A stretch of DNA of 12,741 nucleotides from PALSA-1006 sp964532405 (GTDB lineage: Bacteria; Pseudomonadota; Gammaproteobacteria; Burkholderiales; Gallionellaceae), in NCBI GenBank assembly GCA_964532405.1, contig CAZHIC010000051.1, forward strand, positions 1 through 12,741, in the 5' to 3' direction. The number at the start of each line of letters is the position of its first letter. Position 1 is the first letter of the stretch. Below the pieces are notes generated by a model that was not told the DNA's origin, made no database searches, and worked only from the letters and a program-made list of their open reading frames with translations. Shown piece by piece: positions 6,060 through 12,736 of this stretch. A program made the translations under genes and the position numbers.

Positions 6060-6182
6060 ATGAAATTAAAAAATGATGCAAACTCATTGAGTTATTGCGA
6101 TGCCTGTCACGTACGGGTCGCCAAAGGCGTGTTCGATGCGGATACGGTGAAGATACCGAACTATCCCGATTGGGAAGACTGA
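6060..6182 (+). CDS. 40-residue ORF with a CXXCH heme-c motif
   Basis: A short ORF of 40 residues containing CDACH (residues 13-17), the covalent heme-c attachment motif, followed by VRVAKGVFD and an acidic end (NYPDWED). Translation is credible: AGGGGAGG (6045-6052) lies 7 nt before ATG 6060, with an alternative ATG at 6054. The sequence around CDACH and AKGVFD recalls the last heme site of small diheme c-type cytochromes (DHC type), from memory and unverified. It has no signal peptide, which heme attachment in the periplasm would need. It may therefore be a truncated cytochrome remnant, or a small cytoplasmic protein using the cysteines for metal. It follows the His-rich membrane protein by 16 bp and probably shares its transcript. 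Confidence 0.5.
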   Translation: MKLKNDANSLSYCDACHVRVAKGVFDADTVKIPNYPDWED

Positions 6183-6193
6183 TTTTAGAAAAG

Positions 6194-6361
6194 CATTTGT
6201 CCACGAAAGTCACGAAACGGGGTAAGCAGGCATTTCGCCGCAAGGCGAAAGCTCGCAAAAGCACGAACAAACCAAACCTGTTGTTTTATTTCGTGCCTTT
6301 CGTATTTTTGCGAGTTGGGCAACAGACGCCCATCCCTGCTTAACCCACTTCGTGGATGAAT
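6194..6361. repeat. Nested palindromic intergenic element (CACGAAA type)
   Basis: This region holds nested inverted repeats. TCCACGAAAGT (6200-6210) pairs with ACTTCGTGGA (6347-6356). GGTAAGCAGG (6221-6230) pairs with CCTGCTTAACC (6335-6345). CACGAAAGTCACGAAA (6202-6217) also pairs with TTTCGTGCCTTTCGT (6289-6303), and CTCGCAAAA (6252-6260) pairs perfectly with TTTTGCGAG (6306-6314). Inside sits TTTCGCC-GCAA-GGCGAAA (6233-6250), a 7-bp stem with a GNRA tetraloop. The CACGAAA-rich arms are typical of dispersed repeats in proteobacterial genomes. A spurious ORF across it (6095-6343) is not coding. Confidence 0.6.
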
Positions 6362-6394
6362 GGCCGTTATTTGGACGTCTCAATTAGCGCCATG

Positions 6395-6438
6395 AATGAC
6401 CCGAGTGATTGTTGATGTTCGGGTCATTTGGTTTTTTT
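6395..6438 (+). terminator. Intrinsic terminator
   Basis: AATGACCCGA (6395-6404) and TCGGGTCATT (6419-6428) form a perfect 10-bp stem with a 14-nt loop, followed by TGG and seven T (6432-6438). It ends the transcript of the His-rich protein and CXXCH ORF and insulates hslO, which starts 53 bp later. Confidence 0.85.
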
Positions 6439-6490
6439 ACTTCGCCCGCAAGCGAGCGATTGTTCCATCGCGTGCTACCATTAAACCAAT

Positions 6491-7369
6491 ATGAAAAATC
6501 CCGGCGACACCCTACAAAAATTTCTATTTGAACATGCACCGATACGCGGCGAGATCGTGCATCTCGATCAAACATGGCAGAGCGTCATCGAGCGCCACGA
6601 CTACCCGGAAGTGCTGCGTGATTTGATGGGTGAACTTGTCGCTGCCGCAGTGTTGCTGGCCGCCACGCTCAAGCTGCATGGCTCGCTGGTGTTGCAGATA
6701 CACGGCAAAGGGGCGGTAAAGCTGTTGGTGGTGGAATGCTCCGGCAACCTGGAATTGCGTGCTACGGCGAAATGGGAAGGCGAGCTGGCTCACGGCACGC
6801 TGAAAGAGTTGGTGGGTGACGGGCGTTTCGTCATCACGCTCGATCCCAAGAATGGTAATCAGGCTTATCAAGGTATCGTCGCGCTGGAAGGCGACAGCGT
6901 CGCGGATATTCTGCAAAATTACATGACGCGCTCAGAACAACTGGATACACGCTTGTGGCTGGCGGCAGATGGTCAACATGCGGCAGGGATGCTGTTGCAA
7001 AAGCTGCCCGAACAAAAAGGTCAGGATGACGATGCGTGGGAGCGTGCCAGCCAACTCGCCGCCACGCTCAAGCGCGAAGAGTTGTTGTCCTTGCCTGCGG
7101 CGGAGCTGATCCATCGTCTGTATCACGAAGAAGACATACGCCTGTTCGATGCGCAGGGCGTGACATTCAATTGCTCCTGCTCGCGCGACAACGTGGCGCG
7201 CATGTTGAAGATGCTTGGACGCGAAGAGGTGGACGATATATTCACCGAGCGCGACGACATCGAAGTGTTTTGCGAATTCTGCAACCAGCGTTATGTGTTC
7301 GATGCAGTCGATGCCGAAGCGGTATTCGCCGATACGTTATCGATTTCCAGCAACGAAACGCGGCACTGA
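6491..7369 (+). CDS. hslO: Hsp33 redox-regulated molecular chaperone
   Basis: A 292-residue Hsp33. This cytoplasmic holdase binds unfolding proteins during oxidative stress; it is activated when its C-terminal zinc site is oxidised, releasing zinc and forming two disulfides. The four zinc cysteines are present as C228-x-C230 (NCSCS) and C261-xx-C264 (CEFC), almost the positions of E. coli Hsp33 (232, 234, 265, 268). The N-terminal domain shows family segments such as GELVAAAVLLAATLK and LQIHGKGAVKLLVVEC. Length is normal. The Shine-Dalgarno is weak. It is the first gene of a four-gene plus-strand run, 13 bp before the aldo/keto reductase. Confidence 0.96.
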   Translation: MKNPGDTLQKFLFEHAPIRGEIVHLDQTWQSVIERHDYPEVLRDLMGELVAAAVLLAATLKLHGSLVLQIHGKGAVKLLVVECSGNLELRATAKWEGELAHGTLKELVGDGRFVITLDPKNGNQAYQGIVALEGDSVADILQNYMTRSEQLDTRLWLAADGQHAAGMLLQKLPEQKGQDDDAWERASQLAATLKREELLSLPAAELIHRLYHEEDIRLFDAQGVTFNCSCSRDNVARMLKMLGREEVDDIFTERDDIEVFCEFCNQRYVFDAVDAEAVFADTLSISSNETRH

Positions 7370-7382
7370 TAAAGCCCTCGAT

Positions 7383-8549
7383 ATGAAATACAACTCCCTT
7401 GGAAAGAGCGACCTGAAAGTTTCCGAATTCGCGCTCGGAACGATGACCTTCGGCGAACAGAACACATTAGCCGACGCATGTGCGCAGCTCGATTATGCAG
7501 TGGCGCAAGGCGTCAACTTCATCGACACCGCCGAGATGTACCCCGTGCCGGGCAAGGCGGAGACGCAAGGGCGCACCGAAGAATACGTCGGACACTGGCT
7601 CAAGAAGCAACCCCGCGACAAGATCATCGTGGCCACCAAGGTGACGGGACCTTCACGTGGTTTTAATTGGATACGCGGCGGTCAGACCGCGTTGGATCGC
7701 GCCAATATCAGCGCGGCCATCGACACCAGCCTCAAGCGCCTGCACACCGACTACATCGACCTGTACCAATTGCATTGGCCGGATCGCAACGTGCCGATGT
7801 TCGGCAAAATCGACTACGATCCAAAATTGGAAAAATCCACCGTTTCCATCGAAGAGCAACTCACTGTGCTCACGGAGTTGGTGCGCAGCGGCAAAGTGCG
7901 CCACATCGGCATCAGCAACGAGACCGCATGGGGTGTGGCCGAGTTCTTGAAGGTGTCGGAACACCTCGGTTTGCAGCGCATCGTCACGATCCAGAACCCG
8001 TACAACCTCATCAATCGCGCTTTTGAAACGGGTCTGCACGAGATGTGTTATCGCGAGCAGGTCAGTCTGCTCGCCTACAGTCCATTGGCTTTCGGCCTGT
8101 TGTCTGGAAAATATTCAAACGGGCAAGCCCGTTTCCCTCTCCCCAACCCTGATGGAGCAACTAGCCAATCGACTAAGCCCGCCAGCGGGCAAGTCGCTGG
8201 TTATCTCCCGGGGGGAGAGGGGGCGAACGAATCGCTGCGCGAGTTTTACATTAACGACTCGCAAGCGTCCGGCAGAATGACGTTGTTCCCCGCATTCGGC
8301 CAGCGCTACCAAAAGCCGAATGTAGTGGCGGCAGTGGCGGAGTATGCACGGCTTGCGCAAGCACACGGCTTGTCTCCCGCAGTGATGGCATTGGCTTTTG
8401 TACGCAGTCGTCCTTTTGTTACCAGCACCATCATCGGCGCAACCACGATGCCGCAGCTTCAGGAAAATTTGCAGCGCGTTGAATTGGATGCCGAAGTGCT
8501 TAAGGGGATAGAAGCGCTACACATGAAGTATTTCAATCCCGCACCATAA
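7383..8549 (+). CDS. tas: Tas-like aldo/keto reductase with in-frame insertion
   Basis: A 388-residue NADPH-type aldo/keto reductase closest to E. coli Tas: MTFGEQNTLADACAQLDYAV, AEMYPVP, IVTIQNPYNLINRAFE, the shared ALAFVR and STIIGATTMPQL, and the C-terminal NPAP. The catalytic tetrad is intact (D48, Y53, K86, H131). E. coli Tas is about 346 residues. The extra ~42 lie between the GKYSNG segment and GRMTLF, where E. coli has only a few residues. They correspond to a palindromic DNA insertion (see the repeat entry). The start is ATG 7383, where Tas homology begins; a longer frame from 7215 only overlaps hslO. It lies 13 bp after hslO and 22 bp before the metallopeptidase gene. Whether the inserted loop disturbs activity is unknown. 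Confidence 0.93.
   Translation: MKYNSLGKSDLKVSEFALGTMTFGEQNTLADACAQLDYAVAQGVNFIDTAEMYPVPGKAETQGRTEEYVGHWLKKQPRDKIIVATKVTGPSRGFNWIRGGQTALDRANISAAIDTSLKRLHTDYIDLYQLHWPDRNVPMFGKIDYDPKLEKSTVSIEEQLTVLTELVRSGKVRHIGISNETAWGVAEFLKVSEHLGLQRIVTIQNPYNLINRAFETGLHEMCYREQVSLLAYSPLAFGLLSGKYSNGQARFPLPNPDGATSQSTKPASGQVAGYLPGGEGANESLREFYINDSQASGRMTLFPAFGQRYQKPNVVAAVAEYARLAQAHGLSPAVMALAFVRSRPFVTSTIIGATTMPQLQENLQRVELDAEVLKGIEALHMKYFNPAP
8121..8222. repeat. Palindromic element inserted in frame in the tas-like gene
   Basis: Outer arms CCCTCTCCCC (8136-8145) and GGGGAGAGGG (8213-8222) are perfect inverted repeats. Inside, CGACTaaGCCCG (8171-8182) pairs with CGGGCaAGTCG (8187-8197) around a CCAG loop. A separate CGGGC-AA-GCCCG palindrome (8121-8132) abuts on the left. 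The block keeps the reading frame and codes for a Pro/Gly/Ser-rich loop absent from E. coli Tas, so it looks like a repeat that landed in the gene. Confidence 0.65.
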
Positions 8550-8571
8550 ACTTATTTTCAATATCTTGACC

Positions 8572-9585
8572 ATGCCATCCCTGCACGAGTTAAATGAATT
8601 GGAACGCATACTCGAACTTGGACGTGGTCATCTGGAGTCGCGTGTTGCGTGTGAAGTTAGCGTGGGCAATAAACGTTTTCCAGTCTATCAGCTAACCTTG
8701 GGTAATCCCGATCCCAAGCTGCCCGCAATCGGATTTTTTGGCGGCATCCACGGCTTGGAGCGCATCGGCACGCATGTATTGCTGTATTTTTTGCGCGGCT
8801 TGATCACTCGTTTGGCGTGGGACAAAAGCCTGCATCATTTGCTACAGGACGTGCGGCTGGTATTCATGCCGTTAATTAATCCCGGTGGCATGTGGCAGTC
8901 AACGCGCTGCAACCCACAGGGGGTGGATCTGATGCGCAACGCACCGATAGAGGCGGCGGGCAGTGTTCCATTTCTGTTGGGCGGACACCGGATCAGCCCT
9001 CACTTGCCCTGGTATCGCGGGGTCGCAGGTGCCGAAATGGAGAGCGAAAATATGGCGCTGTTTCGTACCGTGCAAGAGGAATTGCTGACGCATCCATTTA
9101 GCATTGCCGTGGATTGTCATTCCGGCTTTGGTTTGCGTGATCGCGTATGGTTTCCCCATGCGCATAGTGTGCATCCGATCACACACTTGGCTGACATCAT
9201 GGCGCTGGAAGAGCTGTTTCAGCAAACCCATCCTAGTAACCGCTATCTATTTGAACCGCAAAGCTTGCATTACCGCACACATGGAGACATGTGGGATTAT
9301 CTTTATCTGCAAGCTCAGCAAAGCGCGAATAAAACTTTCTTGCCGCTGACGCTGGAAATGGGCTCTTGGTTATGGGTAAAGAAAAATCCCCGCCAATTAT
9401 TTTCTCGTCACGGCTTGTTTAATCCTTCAGTTGAGCATCGTTTGCACCGGGTTTTGCGCAGGCATACCGTCTGGTTAGATTTTTTGATGCGTGCCGCAAG
9501 TGGTTATGACAATTGGCTAGCTAAAGGCCCCCGCCGTCTTCGCTTGCAGGAACGCGCCGTAGCGCGCTGGTATAGGTCATCATGA
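8572..9585 (+). CDS. M14-family zinc carboxypeptidase / succinylglutamate desuccinylase-like protein
   Basis: A 337-residue cytoplasmic protein with the M14 metallopeptidase signature. The first zinc pair is H60-xx-E63 in GGIHGLERIG. INPGG (102-106) and the following NPQGVDLMRN (114-123) match the substrate-binding region of the family, the third zinc ligand is H183 in VDCHSGFG, and the catalytic glutamate is probably E262 in LTLEMGSW. No signal peptide is seen, so a cytoplasmic amidase or peptidase acting on a small peptide, acyl-amino acid or cell-wall fragment is likely; the substrate cannot be told. I start at ATG 8572 rather than TTG 8566; no clear Shine-Dalgarno is present. Its TGA overlaps the ATG of the next gene by 4 bp. 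Confidence 0.85.
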   Translation: MPSLHELNELERILELGRGHLESRVACEVSVGNKRFPVYQLTLGNPDPKLPAIGFFGGIHGLERIGTHVLLYFLRGLITRLAWDKSLHHLLQDVRLVFMPLINPGGMWQSTRCNPQGVDLMRNAPIEAAGSVPFLLGGHRISPHLPWYRGVAGAEMESENMALFRTVQEELLTHPFSIAVDCHSGFGLRDRVWFPHAHSVHPITHLADIMALEELFQQTHPSNRYLFEPQSLHYRTHGDMWDYLYLQAQQSANKTFLPLTLEMGSWLWVKKNPRQLFSRHGLFNPSVEHRLHRVLRRHTVWLDFLMRAASGYDNWLAKGPRRLRLQERAVARWYRSS

Positions 9586-10367
9586 TTACATGGGTGCTGT
9601 TGCGTGGTTTGATGCGCGAGGCGCGCCACTGGGGGGATTTTTCCGAGTTGTTTCAGAGTGTCGTGGGCGCACAACATGTAGTGATCTTGGATTTTCCCGG
9701 CAATGGCAGCTTGCATACGCAGTCGAGTGCAAGCAGCGTGGCGGCAATGGCGGATTACAGCCGCGCGCAACTTAAGCAGTTCGGCTACCAACCACCTTAC
9801 CGTGTGCTGGCCTTGTCTTTGGGGGCGATGGTGGCAGTGGCATGGGGCGAGCGGCATCCGGTCGAAATCGAAAAAATGGTATTGATCAATACCAGCTTGG
9901 CGCCCTTTAATCCCTTTTATCACAGGCTGCGCCCGGCCAACTATCCCGCCTTGATCCGCTTTATTCTCTATGGCTCGGCAGTTCAGCGCGAAAGCCTGAT
10001 ACTGCGGCTCACCAGCTCACAAACCGGTACCGAACACCGGCAAAAAATATTGGAACAATGGATTTCCTATGCGCAGGAATGCCCCATCACCCGCGCTAAT
10101 ATCCTGCGCCAGCTGCGAGCCGCGATGTGTTTTCGTGCTGCGCCGGCTAAACCCTCTGCTCCGGTGTTATTACTGGCCGGACAACAAGATCAATTGGTCA
10201 ATGTGAAATGCTCGCTCGCGTTGGCCCGACATTGGAATTGCGCCATCCGCCTGCATCCAACCGCAGGCCATGATTTGCCATTAGACGCTGGCGGATGGGT
10301 AGCGCAACAGGTCGAGGATTGGCTTCATCTGCCCGCCCCAAATGGTGCTGCTGCCGTTATCAAATAG
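9582..10367 (+). CDS. Alpha/beta hydrolase
   Basis: A 261-residue alpha/beta-hydrolase fold protein. The nucleophile elbow is LALSLGA with S79. The acid is probably D203 in AGQQDQLV and the base H230 in AGHDLPLD, giving the Ser-Asp-His triad in the usual order. The N-terminal LLRGL replaces the HG oxyanion motif, and a cap domain spans about residues 110-180. No signal peptide. It overlaps the preceding metallopeptidase gene by ATGA, so translation is coupled and the two enzymes may act on the same kind of substrate. It could be an esterase, lipase-like or amidase enzyme; the substrate is not evident. The stop at 10367 is 3 bp before the palindromic element. Confidence 0.88.
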   Translation: MITWVLLRGLMREARHWGDFSELFQSVVGAQHVVILDFPGNGSLHTQSSASSVAAMADYSRAQLKQFGYQPPYRVLALSLGAMVAVAWGERHPVEIEKMVLINTSLAPFNPFYHRLRPANYPALIRFILYGSAVQRESLILRLTSSQTGTEHRQKILEQWISYAQECPITRANILRQLRAAMCFRAAPAKPSAPVLLLAGQQDQLVNVKCSLALARHWNCAIRLHPTAGHDLPLDAGGWVAQQVEDWLHLPAPNGAAAVIK

Positions 10368-10370
10368 CTT

Positions 10371-10515
10371 AAGGGCGCCTCTAAAAATCCAAAGTTCTAA
10401 GCAAGACAAGGCGCGAGCAAAAAATTGCGACGCAGCATATGTCGGATATGTAAGGAGTAATTTTTTGTGAGCAACGCCGTATTGCGACGAAATTTGGATT
10501 TTTAGAGGTGCCCTT
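10371..10515. repeat. 145-bp palindromic MITE-like element
   Basis: Terminal inverted repeats of 23 bp (AAGGGCGCCTCTAAAAATCC at the left, its complement at the right, one mismatch) enclose a second pair, GGCGCGAGCAAAAAATT (10410-10426) against AATTTTTTGTGAGCAACGCC (10459-10478, imperfect), and a central CATAT-GTCGG-ATATG (10436-10450). The whole can fold into one long hairpin. It carries no gene, fills the space between convergent genes, and supplies two of the three bases of the flavoprotein's TAA stop (10514-10516). It may be mobilised by a transposase elsewhere; none is seen here. Confidence 0.75.
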
Positions 10516-12130
10516 ATACCGTGGGCTTGTGGCTTTGCACCATATTCAGCGCCACCGCCTCCGCCACCTCAATCCCGTCTATCGCCGCAGACATGATGCC
10601 TCCCGCATAACCCGCGCCTTCACCCGCCGGGTACAAACCCTTGGTGTTCAGGCTCTGGTAGCTTTCGTCGCGCTTGATGCGCACGGGGGACGAGGTGCGC
10701 GTCTCCACGCCGGTGAGCACGGCATCGTGCATGGAAAAACCTTTGATAGTTTTCTCGAACTCGGGCAGAGCTTCGCGCACGGCGGCGATCACGTAATCCG
10801 GTAGTGCGGTGGAGAGGTCGCCAAGCGTGACGCCGGGGGTGTAGGAGGGCAGAACCTTGCCCAGTTTGGTGGAAGGGCGTTGCGCGATGAAGTCGCCGAC
10901 CAGTTGCCCCGGCGCGTTGTAGTTGCCGCCGCCCAATTCGTAGGCGCGGCTTTCCCATTTGCGTTGAAACTCGATGCCCGCCAGCGCATCGCCGGGAAAA
11001 TCTTCCGGTGTGATGCCGACCACGATGCCGCTGTTGGCGTTGCGCTCGTTGCGCGAATACTGGCTCATGCCGTTGGTTACTACGCGACCCGCTTCCGAGG
11101 TGGCGGCGACCACCGTGCCGCCGGGGCACATGCAGAAGCTATACACCGAGCGCCCGTTGCTGGCGTGATGCACCAGCTTGTAATCCGCCGCGCCGAGCAA
11201 GGGGTTGCCCGCGTTGGGGCCGAAGCGCGCACTGTCGATGAGCGATTGCGGATGTTCGATGCGGAAGCCGATGGAGAACGGCTTGGCCTCTAGGTATACG
11301 CCGCGCTGGTGCAGCATCTCGAACGTGTCGCGCGCACTGTGGCCGATGGCGAGCACCACATGTTGTGTGGCGATGCGTTCGCCGCTCGCCAACGTCACGC
11401 CGCGCACTTGCCCGTTGTCGATCTCGATATCGTTCACGCGGCTCTGAAAACGCACCTCGCCACCGAGTTCGGTGATGGTCGCGCGCATCACCTCCACCAT
11501 GCCGACCAAGCGGAACGTGCCGATGTGCGGCTTGCTCACGTATTCGATTTCCGGCGGTGCGCCCGCCTTGATAAATTCATGCAGCACCTTGCGGCTGTAG
11601 TGTTTGGGGTCTTTCACCTGACTGTATAATTTGCCGTCGGAAAATGTCCCCGCACCGCCTTCGCCGAACTGCACGTTCGACTCGGGATTCAACTCATGCT
11701 TGCGCCACAAGCCCCAGGTGTCTTTGGTGCGCTCGCGCACCTCTTTGCCGCGCTCCAGAATGATGGGGCGGAACCCCATTTGCGCGAGGATCAGCCCGGC
11801 AAATAAACCGCACGGCCCGGTGCCGATGACGACGGGACGCTCGGATAAATTTTCTGGTGCTTGCGCGACAAAGTGGTAACGGGTGTCCGGTGCAAGTTTT
11901 ACATGCACATCGTTCTTAAAACGGTGCAGCACTTTCTCCTCGTGTGCCACCTCAACGTCCAGCGTGTAGATGAGCATGATTGCAGAGGGCTTGCGCGCAT
12001 CGAAGCCGCGCCGGAAGATGTTAAACCTGTGCAATTCATCCACACGGATGCCGAGACGCTGGATGATCGCGTCGTGGATGGCGTGTGCTGGATGGGCTAG
12101 CGGAAGCTTGATTTCAGTGAGTCGTAGCAT
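10514..12130 (-). CDS. FAD-dependent dehydrogenase (COG2509-type flavoprotein)
   Basis: A 538-residue flavoprotein of the uncharacterised FAD-dependent dehydrogenase group. An N-terminal ~95-residue domain is followed by a Rossmann FAD site (VVIGTGPCGLFAG, 100-112, with E126 ending the second strand), the family segment ESNVQFGEGGAGTFSDGKL, a second dinucleotide-type strand (VVLAIGHSARDTF), MCPGG, and the closing FAD signature YPAGEGAGYAGGIMSA. Length is normal. The reaction is unknown; some relatives are annotated as NAD(P)/FAD-dependent oxidoreductases. It lies alone on the minus strand, convergent with the hydrolase gene. A TAGAAT box ends 6 nt before the ATG, with no good Shine-Dalgarno, so the transcript may be leaderless. 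Confidence 0.9.
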   Translation of the reverse strand: MLRLTEIKLPLAHPAHAIHDAIIQRLGIRVDELHRFNIFRRGFDARKPSAIMLIYTLDVEVAHEEKVLHRFKNDVHVKLAPDTRYHFVAQAPENLSERPVVIGTGPCGLFAGLILAQMGFRPIILERGKEVRERTKDTWGLWRKHELNPESNVQFGEGGAGTFSDGKLYSQVKDPKHYSRKVLHEFIKAGAPPEIEYVSKPHIGTFRLVGMVEVMRATITELGGEVRFQSRVNDIEIDNGQVRGVTLASGERIATQHVVLAIGHSARDTFEMLHQRGVYLEAKPFSIGFRIEHPQSLIDSARFGPNAGNPLLGAADYKLVHHASNGRSVYSFCMCPGGTVVAATSEAGRVVTNGMSQYSRNERNANSGIVVGITPEDFPGDALAGIEFQRKWESRAYELGGGNYNAPGQLVGDFIAQRPSTKLGKVLPSYTPGVTLGDLSTALPDYVIAAVREALPEFEKTIKGFSMHDAVLTGVETRTSSPVRIKRDESYQSLNTKGLYPAGEGAGYAGGIMSAAIDGIEVAEAVALNMVQSHKPTV

Positions 12131-12136
12131 GTCGCT

Positions 12137-12142
12137 ATTCTA
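12137..12142 (-). promoter_or_regulatory. Possible -10 box for the flavoprotein gene
   Basis: On the minus strand these bases read TAGAAT and end 6 nt before the ATG (12130), the same box and spacing as at higB. There is no recognisable -35. Around it, GTCGC/GCGAC and ATTCTA/TAGAAT pair in crossed order (12131-12159), which could be an operator or chance. Confidence 0.3.
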
Positions 12143-12201
12143 CCCGATGCGACTAGAATCACGCCTCTGCCCGCTGGCCGGGTTATACATGGAAAATGTG
12201 G

Positions 12202-12236
12202 GCAACAAAAAAGCCCACTAGGGGGCTTGCTGTTGC
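12202..12236 (-). terminator. Intrinsic terminator after the aspartic protease gene
   Basis: On the minus strand AAGCCC, loop CCTAGT, GGGCTT (12211-12228) is followed directly by a T run (12207-12212). Outer arms GCAACA and TGTTGC (12202-12207 and 12231-12236) can extend the stem. It lies 17 bp after the stop of the protease-like gene and separates it from the flavoprotein gene. Confidence 0.75.
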
Positions 12237-12252
12237 TCTGGTCAGAAGAAAA

Positions 12253-12642
12253 TTATTTCATACCTTTGGCCAATGACATTGGAATATTTGGACTCAACGG
12301 ATTCACACCTACCCGCATACGTGCCAGTCCAACAATTAAATCCATGTCTTCCATCGGTATCTCACCCAGCAATACTTGATTTCCCATTACAAGAGCACCT
12401 GTAAAGCATTCTCTGCCCAGTAATGAAATTTTGATAGGCCCCACATAATCGATCAAGTGAGATTTACCGTCGGCGGTTTGCACTTCACGTTTTTTTAATG
12501 GCTCAAGCTGTAATTGCATGGCTACATGCTCAGGAATGCACAGATGCAGGGCTTCTGTGTCTACCAAAGCTGACGCACTGATTTCTTCCAAGTTTGGTCG
12601 AGATTGATTGGCTAATCTTAAATCTGCGTAGGTAATGCCCAT
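12253..12642 (-). CDS. Retroviral-type (clan AA) aspartic protease-like protein
   Basis: A 129-residue single-domain protein resembling the small bacterial clan AA aspartic proteases, which work as dimers with one Asp from each chain. The active-site loop is SALVDTEALHLCIPE, with D28-T29-E30 where the clan normally has D-T/S-G. The second family hallmark, VLLGEIPMEDMDLIV (90-104), is present, as is DYVGPIKISLLG. The Gly-to-Glu change needs one base (codon 12553-12555) and could weaken or abolish catalysis, unless this subfamily tolerates it. I start at ATG 12642 because AAAGGAAA stands 4 nt before it and the family begins MG-I/L-TYA; the ATG at 12657 would add five residues. Its natural substrate is unknown. 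It forms its own unit, ended by the terminator at 12202-12236. Confidence 0.75.
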   Translation of the reverse strand: MGITYADLRLANQSRPNLEEISASALVDTEALHLCIPEHVAMQLQLEPLKKREVQTADGKSHLIDYVGPIKISLLGRECFTGALVMGNQVLLGEIPMEDMDLIVGLARMRVGVNPLSPNIPMSLAKGMK

Positions 12643-12688
12643 GTCATTTCCTTTCAAAGTTGAGCAAGTCTAACTGCCGACCAATGTT

Positions 12689-12736
12689 AAGGGCATCTCT
12701 AAAAATCACCCTAAGGGCATCTCTAAAAATCACCCT
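12689..12736. repeat. Two tandem copies of a 24-bp unit
   Basis: The unit AAGGGCATCTCTAAAAATCACCCT minus nothing is repeated exactly twice (12689-12712 and 12713-12736), and two bases of a third begin before the window ends. Its first ~19 bases match the left end of the 145-bp palindromic element with two differences. It lies 46 bp upstream of the protease-like gene's start. Confidence 0.8.

Noticed and set aside
6095..6343. 82-residue plus-strand ORF, Lys/Arg-rich C-terminus
   Set aside because: It runs out of frame over the CXXCH ORF and then through the CACGAAA palindromic repeat; the translation is typical of a spurious ORF over such repeats.
7215..7382. N-terminal extension of the Tas-like gene
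   Set aside because: It overlaps the end of hslO out of frame; Tas homology begins at ATG 7383.
10880..11879. Plus-strand ORFs opposite the flavoprotein gene
   Set aside because: Antisense shadows of a high-GC coding sequence with clear FAD motifs on the minus strand.
12689..12736. CRISPR array
   Set aside because: The two units are directly adjacent with no spacer and match element ends.
35..12736. Whole window as one large transposon bounded by inverted element ends
   Set aside because: The outer ends are in inverted orientation, but a complete small copy lies inside, core genes such as hslO and yoaA are enclosed, and no transposase is present; dispersed copies explain it better.
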